The notes under the pieces were generated by a model that made no database searches, had not been told where the DNA came from, and saw only the letters and a program-made list of their open reading frames with translations. 64,000 nucleotides of DNA from Bacteroidota bacterium (GTDB lineage: Bacteria; Bacteroidota; Bacteroidia; Bacteroidales; JAADJA01), in the NCBI GenBank assembly GCA_020444515.1, contig JAHLKX010000007.1, positions 186,001 through 250,000 of the forward strand, in the 5' to 3' direction. Position numbers and translations under genes: made by a program. Shown in pieces: positions 51,455 through 60,421 of this stretch (the stretch's first letter is position 1; every line of letters starts with the position of its first letter).

Positions 51455-53527
51455 ATGAAAAATCTCCTGTATATTTTCGCTTTATGGATTCTTATATCAG
51501 GTTGCCAGCAAAATTCAACCAATATGTTCACCATTCAATCGCCCGATACCCTCTTAGAAGTGCAGGTGTTTTTAACCAATTCTGGCCAGCCTGCCTATCG
51601 GATTCAGTTCAATGGTCAGGCTTTAATTGATACATCTTTCCTCGGGTTCGATCTTAAAGATCAGCCTTCCTTGGCCAAAGGTTTTGAAGTAATTGGTTCG
51701 GGAAACTATGAACTGGATGATACCTGGGAAATGCCCTGGGGTGAAAAACGATTTGTTGAAAATAATTACAACGAACTGATTTTAAATCTACAGGAAACTG
51801 AATCCCCCAAACGAAAGCTGGATCTCCATTTTAAGGTTTACAATGATGGGATCGGGTTTCGATATGAATTTCCGGAACAGGAGGGTTTGAAGGAAGTGAT
51901 GATTTTGAATGAAAACACGCAGTTTAAGCTCGCAGGCGATCACAAAGTTTGGTGGCAGCCCGGCGACTGGGATATTTACGAACACCTTTACAACACATCT
52001 AAATTTTCAGAGATTGATGCTTTGTCGAAAGCCAATCACCCTGACCTGGCGCAAACCTACATTCCAGAGAATGCTGTCAATACCCCGGTAACCATGAAAA
52101 CGGCCGATGGCCTTTATCTGAGTTTTCATGAAGCCAACCTTACAAACTATGCCGGAATGACCTTGAAGGTGGATACCATAAACCTTTCACTGCAGAGCAA
52201 TCTTGTAGGGTCGGAGCGGACCGATTATAAAGTGAAACGAAGTCTGCCTTGCAATACGCCGTGGCGAACAATCCAAATTTCGGAAACAGCGGGTGGACTC
52301 ATTGAATCGGATTTGATCGTCAATTTAAATGAGCCCAATAAACTGGGTGATATCTCCTGGTTCAAACCGATGAAATACATCGGGATCTGGTGGGAGATGC
52401 ACCTTGGTAAATCCACCTGGGCCTATCAAGGAGGAAAACACGGCGCCACCACCGAGCATGCCAGAGAACTGATCGATTTTGCTGCAGCCAACAACATTGG
52501 CGGATTGCTGGTGGAAGGCTGGAACACCGGCTGGGAGCACTGGATCGGTTTTGAGGAGCGGGAAGGTGTGTTTGATTTTGTAACACCTTATCCCGATTAT
52601 AACCTGGAAGAAGTGGTTGAATATGGCAAAGAAAAGGGTGTGGAGATCATCATGCATCACGAAACTTCAGCAGCGCCAAGAACCTATGATGAACAATTGG
52701 ATACGGCATTTTCGCTTATGCACAGCCTGGGCATTCATTCCGTAAAAACGGGTTATGTGGGCAAGATCATCCCAAAAGGAGAGTATCACCACGGCCAGTG
52801 GATGGTCAATCATTACCGAAAAGTACTGGAAACGGCTGCCAAATACCAGGTAGCAGTCAATGCCCATGAGCCGATCAAAGCGACCGGTATCCGTAGAACC
52901 CTGCCCAATGCCATCAGCCGCGAAGGACTGCGTGGACAGGAATTCAATGCATGGGCATCGGATGGCGGTAATCCACCGGAGCATCTTTCCATTGTGGCCT
53001 TCACACGCATGCTGGCCGGTCCCATCGATTTCACTCCCGGGATCTTCGATATTAAATTTGACAATTGGAAAAAGAATAACCGGGTGAACACTACGCTGGC
53101 GCAGCAACTGGCGCTTTATGTGGTGATCTATTCACCCGTTCAGATGGCTGCCGACCTGATTGAAAATTATGAAGGACAACCCGCTTTCCAGTTTATTCAG
53201 GATGTGGGAGTTGATTGGGAACAAAGCAGGGTGCTCAATGGCGAACCCGGCGATTTCGTGACCATTGCCCGGGAGGAACGCAACACCGGCAACTGGTTCG
53301 TAGGTGGCATTACCGATGAAAATGAAAGGGACATGGTCATCAATTTTGATTTCCTGGAAGAAGGTAAGGTTTACGAGGCCACCATTTACAGGGATGGTAC
53401 GGATGCCGACTGGGATAAAAATCCCACCAGTATCGACATCGAAAAGCTGAAAATACAAAAGGGCGAAGAGTATAAACTTTGGTTGGCACCGGGCGGTGGA
53501 TTTGCAATGAGTTTATTAGCACAATGA
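51455..53527 (+). CDS. Glycoside hydrolase family 97 lipoprotein
   Basis: 690 residues. A lipoprotein-type signal ends in LISGCQQ (Cys about 17), then an N-terminal beta-supersandwich (about 30-275) and a TIM barrel (about 290-600) followed by a C-terminal beta domain. Family blocks are YIGIWWEMHLGKSTWAYQG, GGLLVEGWNTGW, EIIMHHETSA, NAHEPIKATG and GQEFNAW. GH97 enzymes split alpha-glucosidic or alpha-galactosidic links. The Glu in MHHE and the EP and QE Glu residues suggest the inverting, SusB-like alpha-glucosidase branch, but this was not aligned. No SusC/D pair adjoins it. Confidence 0.9.
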   Translation: MKNLLYIFALWILISGCQQNSTNMFTIQSPDTLLEVQVFLTNSGQPAYRIQFNGQALIDTSFLGFDLKDQPSLAKGFEVIGSGNYELDDTWEMPWGEKRFVENNYNELILNLQETESPKRKLDLHFKVYNDGIGFRYEFPEQEGLKEVMILNENTQFKLAGDHKVWWQPGDWDIYEHLYNTSKFSEIDALSKANHPDLAQTYIPENAVNTPVTMKTADGLYLSFHEANLTNYAGMTLKVDTINLSLQSNLVGSERTDYKVKRSLPCNTPWRTIQISETAGGLIESDLIVNLNEPNKLGDISWFKPMKYIGIWWEMHLGKSTWAYQGGKHGATTEHARELIDFAAANNIGGLLVEGWNTGWEHWIGFEEREGVFDFVTPYPDYNLEEVVEYGKEKGVEIIMHHETSAAPRTYDEQLDTAFSLMHSLGIHSVKTGYVGKIIPKGEYHHGQWMVNHYRKVLETAAKYQVAVNAHEPIKATGIRRTLPNAISREGLRGQEFNAWASDGGNPPEHLSIVAFTRMLAGPIDFTPGIFDIKFDNWKKNNRVNTTLAQQLALYVVIYSPVQMAADLIENYEGQPAFQFIQDVGVDWEQSRVLNGEPGDFVTIAREERNTGNWFVGGITDENERDMVINFDFLEEGKVYEATIYRDGTDADWDKNPTSIDIEKLKIQKGEEYKLWLAPGGGFAMSLLAQ

Positions 53528-53594
53528 CTATATTTTTTACTTGCTCATTATCCAAAGTATCCGATCTTTGCCCAAAATTTAACAGGTTTAAATA

Positions 53595-54086
53595 ATGGAT
53601 AATTTATTTGTGAAAACCCTTCTTTCAGTCATTCATAATTTGGCAACGGTGATCTGGATCGGGGGGATGTTTGTGAATATGCTGGTGTTCATGCCTACTA
53701 CCAAAAAGGTTTTGGATCCTTCCAATGCCGGTAAACTGATGCAGGCAATAATGAAACGGTTCCGAATTGTAGTTTACACGTCCATTGTAATCTTAGGTGT
53801 GACTGGTATACCATTGAAAATTGTCAATCCAAATTATATTTATATTATCAATTTCGAAAATCAGTGGGAGATCATTTCGTTTGTGAAGCACATTTTCTAT
53901 GGCTTGCTTACCGTTCTGGCCATTTATAATTTTGAGATCGTATCTCCAAAAATAGCCAGGCTGGCAAAAGAAGGTCCTTCACCTAAATTGGCGGCAATTC
54001 AAAATCAACTGAAATTCACAGGCATGCTGGCCATGTTTTCTGCCCTGGTTATTTTGGTACTCTCGTCGATGATGCGGTTTTTGTAA
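53595..54086 (+). CDS. CopD-like four-helix membrane protein
   Basis: 163 residues with four transmembrane helices. SVIHNLATVIWIGGMFVNMLV holds a His in helix 1, and FVKHIFYGLL holds a His in helix 3, a pattern of CopD/DUF2269-type membrane proteins that can bind haem or copper. The function is not known. It starts 67 bp after the GH97 gene and is convergent with a DUF2271-like gene. Confidence 0.65.
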   Translation: MDNLFVKTLLSVIHNLATVIWIGGMFVNMLVFMPTTKKVLDPSNAGKLMQAIMKRFRIVVYTSIVILGVTGIPLKIVNPNYIYIINFENQWEIISFVKHIFYGLLTVLAIYNFEIVSPKIARLAKEGPSPKLAAIQNQLKFTGMLAMFSALVILVLSSMMRFL

Positions 54087-54107
54087 AAGGATTTAAACCC
54101 ATATCAG

Positions 54108-54896
54108 CTATTCATCATTACCAACTTTTACTTTAATCGATTCGGCAATATCCAGAGCAGTGGAAAGGGTGCTCATGTCTGTAAATAATTCACCCGATTC
54201 CCCGGCATAATGGCTGTGCCCGATGGGTTGCATCTCATAAGAGGTAGTCCCTTTCTGCAGGTCGACCCGGGCTTCGTAAACAACAGCTGGTTGTGCCGAA
54301 GTCTTATATTCCTCGTTTTCAGGAAATTTTCCATTGGTCCAGTATTCGTTCCAGTCCCATGGCTGATTGATCTCCAGCAAAACATTGAAAACCTTTGGGC
54401 CTGCATCATCCAGTTTGGTATGAAGTATAAAATTCTCTTTGGGAGTAGCCCCCGTATAAGCATCAGGAATGGGATTTTCTGGCGTGGGCAGATAAAGACT
54501 ATCATCAGCCATGATTCCTCGCTGGTGCGACCAGTAGGGCAAAGCGGCCGGACGACGCACCTCACCCTGGGTCCAGCGACCATTGGAAACATTGCCATAG
54601 TTGAAAATGCCGGTGGCGATGGATTTGGAAATATACAACGTTTGTAGGTATTGACCGTTTGTATCCTCTACCCAAATAACCATCAGGGGGTGATTGTGAA
54701 ATTCGCCCCGGGTAAATTCAATGGTGATGGCAGGCCCGGTACCTTTTTCATTGGTTTTCAAAACCTCGGTTTTAGAATCCTTCATCTTTCTTTCCTTCTG
54801 AGGGATCAATCGATGATTCAGATCCAGGGGATTTGCCCATGCAAATAAGCCCGCCATGACAATTAGAACGACTATCTCAAATTTTTTCATCATCAT
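54108..54896 (-). CDS. DUF2271-like exported protein
   Basis: 262 residues with a signal peptide (about 1-21, ending FAWA), then a beta-rich domain. HNHPLMVIWVEDTNGQYLQ followed by TLYISKSIATG, and RRPAALPYWSHQRG, fit the DUF2271 pattern. DUF2271 proteins often sit with PepSY/FMN transferase genes. None are here. It follows the TonB-dependent receptor gene by 12 bp, so it is probably co-transcribed with it. Confidence 0.6.
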   Translation of the reverse strand: MMMKKFEIVVLIVMAGLFAWANPLDLNHRLIPQKERKMKDSKTEVLKTNEKGTGPAITIEFTRGEFHNHPLMVIWVEDTNGQYLQTLYISKSIATGIFNYGNVSNGRWTQGEVRRPAALPYWSHQRGIMADDSLYLPTPENPIPDAYTGATPKENFILHTKLDDAGPKVFNVLLEINQPWDWNEYWTNGKFPENEEYKTSAQPAVVYEARVDLQKGTTSYEMQPIGHSHYAGESGELFTDMSTLSTALDIAESIKVKVGNDE

Positions 54897-54908
54897 TAAT
54901 TTTAAAAT

Positions 54909-57311
54909 TTAAAACTCGACAATAATACCCAGTGTTGGCAGTACCGTTCCTGATTCATTGGCCAGAGAACGAAGAATATACCGCTGCTGCTCGTAGGGTA
55001 AATTGGCAGTTGCCGGATCAATGTTTGGATTTCCATTCTCATCCAAATTGGTCAGGAAGTCTTGTTGCTGAAGTTTGAAATTATATAAATTCTGTACATC
55101 GAGATAAACATTCAGCGACCATTTGTTGAAAAAGTATTGTTTATCAACCCTGACGTCCAACTGGTGGAAAACACCAGTCCTTTCTGAATTATAGCGATCA
55201 TAATCCAAATAAGCGATATTTTGCACATCCCATGCCGGCCTGATGCTCGATTTCATGACATCATAAGGTGTAAAAGGGGCACCACCCACAAATCTCCACT
55301 TGGCACCAATATCCCAGTTTCTCTTAAGGGGGCGCAATACCGTAAGGTTCAGAATGTGTTTATTATCCCAGGCTGAGGGAATATAGACCTCGTTTTTGTC
55401 CTGGAATTCACTTCTAACGAAGGTGTAAGAGAGAATGATGTTAAATCCGTAAAGATCCTTTTCCCGAGCCAGTACTTCGAATCCATAGGCCCTTCCTTCT
55501 GAAGCAGAAATCACCTCCTCATCACCGAATGTTCCAAAATCACCTCCTTTACTGGCCAGGTTGATGCTATCCCGAATGGAAAACGGATAATCCCGGTAAT
55601 GCTTATAAAAACCTTCAATGGTTATTTTTGAATTTTCATCCGGCAAAAATTCAATGCCTGCCACAATGTGATCGGAGCTGATATATTTTAGCCCATTGTC
55701 CTTATTGACCAGTTCGCCGCTGTTACTGCGGAATCCCAGCGCTGTGTAAGGAGGTCGCTGAAAATACCGACCCGTGTTGAAATTCAACGATAATTTCTCG
55801 GTCAGGGCATAACTGGCAGAAAATCTGGGTGAAAATTGATCCAACATGTTCGACATGCTGTTGGAATAGTTGTTGGCATCCATGCGAACGCCGAGGCTGA
55901 GTGTCAAACGCTCTTTAAACACTTTTTTGCTGACCTGTCCAAAAATATTCCAGCTAAATACATCCAGTTTGGAATTGTAATCAATGGTTTCGGACTCATC
56001 GGTGAAGATTTGTTGAAACGTATTGTTTGTGTAGCGGGCGTAGTTAGCGCCTGCACCCATATTTATTTTGTAATCACTGGCAAAAATATTCCTTTCGTAA
56101 CGGAGCTTGTTTTCTGCCTCTGAAGAAACGTAATCAAAGGTTTTTAGAGAATCAACCTCCACATTGTTGAGATATTTATATGCCCGATTATCGAGGTAAT
56201 TGCGGCTGAGTACCCAGGTATCAAAACCATTGTCCCGAAAATGTTTGTAAACAGCACCAATGGTATAATTCCACTGTTCATTTACCGGAAGAAAACCCAG
56301 AATATAACGCTGAGATTCATCCGGATCTTCGATTCCCGTATTCAAATTAAATTGATCAATGGCGCCCAAACCGATGATTGAAAGTTCATTCTTTTTATCG
56401 AATCGAATTTTATATTTTAACTGAATGTCGTTATAGGTCGGTAGAAAAGGTAATCCAATGACATCAAACAGAAAACCCAGGTAGGATCTGCGCACCGAAA
56501 GCAACAATCCTGACTTTTCACTGATCGGACCGTTTAATGATAACCCAAGATCGGTTGCACCCAAAGTTGCCCGGAAATTCATTTTGTCTTTGTTGGGTTC
56601 AATTTGTTTGAATTCAAAAACAGAACTGAGGGTAGAACCTTTCGATGCAGGGAATGCACCTGAATAGTAATCCACTTCACGGATAAAATCTACATTGATG
56701 ATACCGACAGGTCCACCTGATGCCCCTTGGGTTGAAAAGTGATTCAGGTTGGGAATTTCCACCCCGTCAAGGTAAAAACTATTTTCACTGGCGCCTCCGC
56801 CACGGACAATCACATCATTTCTAAAAGATACACTGGAGGCAACCCCCGGGAGAGATTGAATGACCCGTGAAATATCACGGTTGCCACCGGGATTCTTTTC
56901 TATTTCTGAAATATCCAGTGTGCGCAAAGAGAGCGGACTTTCCAGTGGTTTTCGAAAAGGACTGGCTTTCACGACCACTTCCTCTAATTGTATTGTTTTT
57001 TCTGTCATTGGAATTTCAATGTAAACAGATTTGGCATTGGTTACGAGGATATCTTCCGATACATAATCTTCATACCCCACTGAAGTTGCTGCCAGGCGAA
57101 CATATCCAGGTTCAATACCGGTGAAGGTAAAATTACCATCCAGATCAGAAGTAGATCCTATGGTAGTTCCCCAGATAATAATGTTGGTAAAAGGCAGTGG
57201 CTCGTTATTTTTCTTGTCGTATACCCTACCCGTAATTTTACCGTTTTGCGCCATAATGGGCAAAATATTAAATAAAATTAACGTTACTATAATGATCTTT
57301 ACTATTCTCAT
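54909..57311 (-). CDS. TonB-dependent outer-membrane receptor with CarboxypepD_reg-like domain
   Basis: About 800 residues. Signal peptide MRIVKIIIVTLILFNILPIM..AQ, CarboxypepD_reg-like domain (about 22-105, GKITGRVYDKKN), plug domain (about 120-225, VIQSLPGVASSVSFRNDVIV and a Gly-rich RGGGASENSFYLDG), then a 22-strand barrel ending in IIVEF with the final Phe needed for outer-membrane assembly. It takes up an unknown ligand using TonB. No SusD gene follows. A DUF2271-like gene is downstream. ATG 57311 was preferred to 57365, which would add a leader. Confidence 0.87.
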   Translation of the reverse strand: MRIVKIIIVTLILFNILPIMAQNGKITGRVYDKKNNEPLPFTNIIIWGTTIGSTSDLDGNFTFTGIEPGYVRLAATSVGYEDYVSEDILVTNAKSVYIEIPMTEKTIQLEEVVVKASPFRKPLESPLSLRTLDISEIEKNPGGNRDISRVIQSLPGVASSVSFRNDVIVRGGGASENSFYLDGVEIPNLNHFSTQGASGGPVGIINVDFIREVDYYSGAFPASKGSTLSSVFEFKQIEPNKDKMNFRATLGATDLGLSLNGPISEKSGLLLSVRRSYLGFLFDVIGLPFLPTYNDIQLKYKIRFDKKNELSIIGLGAIDQFNLNTGIEDPDESQRYILGFLPVNEQWNYTIGAVYKHFRDNGFDTWVLSRNYLDNRAYKYLNNVEVDSLKTFDYVSSEAENKLRYERNIFASDYKINMGAGANYARYTNNTFQQIFTDESETIDYNSKLDVFSWNIFGQVSKKVFKERLTLSLGVRMDANNYSNSMSNMLDQFSPRFSASYALTEKLSLNFNTGRYFQRPPYTALGFRSNSGELVNKDNGLKYISSDHIVAGIEFLPDENSKITIEGFYKHYRDYPFSIRDSINLASKGGDFGTFGDEEVISASEGRAYGFEVLAREKDLYGFNIILSYTFVRSEFQDKNEVYIPSAWDNKHILNLTVLRPLKRNWDIGAKWRFVGGAPFTPYDVMKSSIRPAWDVQNIAYLDYDRYNSERTGVFHQLDVRVDKQYFFNKWSLNVYLDVQNLYNFKLQQQDFLTNLDENGNPNIDPATANLPYEQQRYILRSLANESGTVLPTLGIIVEF

Positions 57312-57494
57312 GGTTTGAAATTTACATAAAGCTTCAAACAAGTTTGGCATTTTTATGTTCAACAATTTTAGTTAAAAGTTAAACAATTTAACAATTATTA
57401 TAAGAGTTATTGTAATGTGGCATGTTAAATAACGACTTATTGGTCAAAATCAGGCAAACATTATAATGTACAAATTGTTTTAAAATACAACTCA

Positions 57495-58442
57495 ATGAAA
57501 ACGATAAACATAACAAAGGTACTGATATTTATGTCGGCCATGACATTATATCAAACTGGATGTACTCAGAAAGCAGATCACAAGATGGAATACAACAAGT
57601 TAACTTCATTTGAAGAATACGTAATACTGAATAAAGGAACCGAAAGGCCCTACTCTGGGGAGTTTGTGAATCATAAAGCCGATGGTACTTATACTTGTAA
57701 GCGATGTGATGCACCGTTATACAAATCGAATGATAAATTCGATTCCAACTGCGGATGGCCCAGTTTTGACGATGAAATTGATGGAGCAGTCAAGCGTGTT
57801 CCCGATGCGGATGGAAGACGAACCGAAATTGTTTGCGCCAATTGTGGTGGACATCTGGGCCATGTTTTCGAGGGTGAGGGATTTACCCCGAAGAGTACAC
57901 GGCATTGTGTGAATTCAGTTTCACTGAATTTTGTTCCTCAGGATAAAACGGCGAAAACGGAAACAGCAAAAGCCATCTTTGCAGGAGGCTGTTTCTGGGG
58001 CGTTGAATATTTCATGGAAAAGCAGCCCGGTGTCAAATCTGTCGTTTCAGGTTATACCGGAGGCAAAACAAAAGATCCAACCTACGAAGAAGTTTGCTCT
58101 GGCACATCCGGTCATATTGAAGCTGTTGAAATTGAATATGATCCTGCCAAAACGACTTATGAAGAATTGGCCAAATTGTTTTTTGAAATTCATGATCCGA
58201 CGCAGGTCAATCGTCAGGGACCTGACATCGGTGAGCAATACCGTTCTGAGGTTTTTTATCTCAATGAGGAACAGAAAGCCATTGCTGAGAAATTGATTGC
58301 CCAACTCGAAAGCAAGGGATATAAGATTGCTACCAAAGTTACTGAAGCGACTACTTTTTATCCAGCAGAAAACTATCACCAGGATTACTATGAGCGAAAA
58401 GGTTCGTTACCATACTGTCATGGATATACAAAACGATTTTAG
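57495..58442 (+). CDS. msrBA: Exported MsrB-MsrA fusion, methionine sulfoxide reductase
   Basis: 315 residues. A lipoprotein-like signal ends in LYQTGC (Cys about 23). MsrB domain about 32-150: zinc Cys pairs CKRC and CANC, GWPSF, and catalytic RHCVNS. MsrA domain about 158-312: GGCFWGVEYFM with the catalytic Cys, GYTGG, YHQDYYER. It reduces both R- and S-methionine sulfoxide in proteins, probably in the envelope. The order is MsrB then MsrA. Confidence 0.93.
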   Translation: MKTINITKVLIFMSAMTLYQTGCTQKADHKMEYNKLTSFEEYVILNKGTERPYSGEFVNHKADGTYTCKRCDAPLYKSNDKFDSNCGWPSFDDEIDGAVKRVPDADGRRTEIVCANCGGHLGHVFEGEGFTPKSTRHCVNSVSLNFVPQDKTAKTETAKAIFAGGCFWGVEYFMEKQPGVKSVVSGYTGGKTKDPTYEEVCSGTSGHIEAVEIEYDPAKTTYEELAKLFFEIHDPTQVNRQGPDIGEQYRSEVFYLNEEQKAIAEKLIAQLESKGYKIATKVTEATTFYPAENYHQDYYERKGSLPYCHGYTKRF

Positions 58443-58462
58443 AACCAAATTAAAACCAGATT

Positions 58463-59209
58463 ATGATACCACACTTTAAGGGAAATGTCCCGTTTATTGA
58501 TTCGATAAAAATGCAGGAGGTCGACCGTGCCTTAAAAGAAACTTACAGAATTGATCAGTCATCCCTCATTGAAAATGCAGGGTTGAATGCAGCATTGCTG
58601 GCAAGAAATATGCTTGCTGATCTGACCAATGGGGGACAGAAAGTGCTGGTTGTTGCCGGAAATGGTAACAATGGAGCATGCGCCCTCGTATCGGCCAGAA
58701 GAATAATGGCCTGGGGTTTTGAGGTGTCGCTGATGCTTGTCGGAGCAAAAAGCAAAATGAAAAAAGAGACCAAATCTCAACTGCATTTTTTAGAAAAGGT
58801 CGGTGTTCCTGTCCGTAAATCAGTTTCAGATATAGATCTGATTATAGATGGTATTTTTGGATATGGTCTGGAAGAAGAACCTGACAAAAGCTCAGCCAAA
58901 ATCATCCGGGAAGTTAACGACAGCGGGATCCCTGTATTATCCATTGATGCTCCGTCGGGGCTTAATTTAACCACCGGAAAACCAGCTAACCCTACTATAA
59001 AAGCAACAGCCACCATGGCCCTGGCCCTTCCCAAGACCGGATTGTTTAAGATGGCAGCTTCCAAACATGTTGGGGCCCTGTACCTGGCAGATGTCAGCAT
59101 TCCGGCCATGGTCCTTGAATCACAGGGTATCAGGACCAATGGATTATCCAAAGCTTTTCATGAAAGTACACTGGTTAAAATTAACAAAGTGGTGGTTTTT
59201 AGTTCCTGA
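58463..59209 (+). CDS. YjeF_N-domain protein, NAD(P)H-hydrate epimerase-like
   Basis: 248 residues of one YjeF_N Rossmann-like domain. LIENAGLNAA, VVAGNGNNGACALVSAR and SIDAPSGLNLTTG are visible. Known epimerases have NNGGDG at the phosphate/K+ loop. Here it is NNGACAL, so the Asp is lost. The Asp in SIDAPSG (catalytic) is kept. The fused dehydratase domain is absent. It may be an active variant or a changed-function paralogue. It lies 20 bp after msrBA. Confidence 0.78.
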   Translation: MIPHFKGNVPFIDSIKMQEVDRALKETYRIDQSSLIENAGLNAALLARNMLADLTNGGQKVLVVAGNGNNGACALVSARRIMAWGFEVSLMLVGAKSKMKKETKSQLHFLEKVGVPVRKSVSDIDLIIDGIFGYGLEEEPDKSSAKIIREVNDSGIPVLSIDAPSGLNLTTGKPANPTIKATATMALALPKTGLFKMAASKHVGALYLADVSIPAMVLESQGIRTNGLSKAFHESTLVKINKVVVFSS

Positions 59210-59287
59210 TGCAAAAATTGGACTCTTTGATTTTGCAGCAGTAAAACTGCTCTGCAAATTATCTTATTCAAATTTAGCTGATTTACC

Positions 59288-59295
59288 TACTTTTG
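59288..59295 (+). promoter_or_regulatory. -7 promoter element of the heptose kinase gene
   Basis: TACTTTTG matches TAnnTTTG, 27 bp before GTG 59323. The element overlaps an in-frame TTG (59293) that would otherwise be taken as start. Confidence 0.5.
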
Positions 59296-59322
59296 CACTT
59301 GAAAAGTATAATTTTCAATGTT

Positions 59323-60330
59323 GTGCAAAAAACGGATTACGAAAAACTTTTCGATTCATTTAATCATCTCAATGTATTGATCATCGGGGATGTGATGGTA
59401 GATTCCTATATCTGGGGTCAGGTAAATCGCATTTCCCCGGAAGCTCCGGTGCCTATCGTGGCAGTAAAAAAGCGCGAAAACAGACTGGGGGGTGCGGCCA
59501 ATGTTGCGCTTAATATCAAATCGCTGGGTGCTAATCCGGTACTTTGCTCCGTTGTTGGGAATGATCCTAAAGGGAAAGAGATTATTGAATTGTTGCAAAC
59601 AGAGGGAATGGAAACTGCTGGTATTGTTGAAAGTAACCAACGCATCACCACCACCAAATTCAGGGTCATCGGTAATAAAATGCAGTTATTGCGGGTGGAT
59701 GAGGAAGATGAGCATGAACTCTCATCAATGGATCAGGAAACCCTGCTTCAACGTTTTGATAAACTATTGAAGGAATTGAAGATCGAGGTCATTATTTTTC
59801 AGGATTATGATAAAGGTGTGATCAATGCGGATGTTATAAATCATGTAGTTGCGAATGCCAGGCAGTTGAATATACCAGTTGCGGTGGATCCCAAAAAAAA
59901 TAATTTTCTTGATTACAAGGGGGTTACCTTGTTTAAACCCAATCTGAAAGAATTGTCAGAAGGATTAAACACAACGATAGATCCTGAGAAGGTCATTGAT
60001 TTGAAAGCGGCCGCTGCAGAGCTCAGGAAAAAACTGAATATGGAATTCATATTGATCACCCTTTCTGAACATGGCATTTACGTTGATCTGAAAAATGAGA
60101 ATGAAAACCAATACCATATTTTGCCCTCCAATGTACGTGCAGTGTCTGATGTTTCAGGAGCCGGTGATACAGTGATCAGTGTTGCCTCTGTCTGTCTTGC
60201 CCTGCGGACCGGTGCTGAAGATTTAGCCTTTATCGCTAACCTGGCAGGGGGTCAGGTATGTGAAAAAGTCGGTGTGGTTCCTGTGGATAAAGCCCGTCTG
60301 TTGAATGAGATACTCAGGTTAAAGTGTTAA
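59323..60330 (+). CDS. D-glycero-beta-D-manno-heptose-7-phosphate kinase (HldE N-domain type)
   Basis: 335 residues of a PfkB/ribokinase fold. GDVMVDSYIWGQVNRISPEAP opens the domain (quoted in part: VDSYIWGQVNRISPEAP). GGAANVALN is substrate contact. The C-terminal DVSGAGDTVISV holds the catalytic Asp. The cytidylyltransferase domain of bifunctional HldE is absent, so a separate enzyme must complete ADP-heptose synthesis for the LPS core. GTG 59323 was chosen because the upstream in-frame TTG lies inside the promoter element. Confidence 0.88.
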   Translation: MQKTDYEKLFDSFNHLNVLIIGDVMVDSYIWGQVNRISPEAPVPIVAVKKRENRLGGAANVALNIKSLGANPVLCSVVGNDPKGKEIIELLQTEGMETAGIVESNQRITTTKFRVIGNKMQLLRVDEEDEHELSSMDQETLLQRFDKLLKELKIEVIIFQDYDKGVINADVINHVVANARQLNIPVAVDPKKNNFLDYKGVTLFKPNLKELSEGLNTTIDPEKVIDLKAAAAELRKKLNMEFILITLSEHGIYVDLKNENENQYHILPSNVRAVSDVSGAGDTVISVASVCLALRTGAEDLAFIANLAGGQVCEKVGVVPVDKARLLNEILRLKC

Positions 60331-60359
60331 TTCATACTTTTTCTTGATAAAAATATATT

Positions 60360-60367
60360 TAAATTTG
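60360..60367 (+). promoter_or_regulatory. -7 promoter element of porT
   Basis: TAAATTTG matches TAnnTTTG. It lies inside the longest open frame of porT and so rules out the first 8 codons of that frame as coding. Confidence 0.45.
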
Positions 60368-60421
60368 CCTGAAAATAAATCATTGCATAACCCGTTAGTA
60401 TTGATCAAAATAGATAAGTCC

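Noticed and set aside
52667..53107. Minus-strand frame of 146 codons inside the GH97 gene
   Set aside because: It is antisense to the conserved TIM barrel of GH97. This is a common artefact in G+C-richer genes.
59226..59262. Hairpin AGCAGT-AAA-ACTGCT after the YjeF_N gene
   Set aside because: The stem is only 6 bp and no T-run follows, so it was not called a terminator.
59067..59363. Plus-strand frame of 98 codons at the end of the YjeF_N gene
   Set aside because: It reads the end of one gene and the promoter of the next in another frame. No conserved features.
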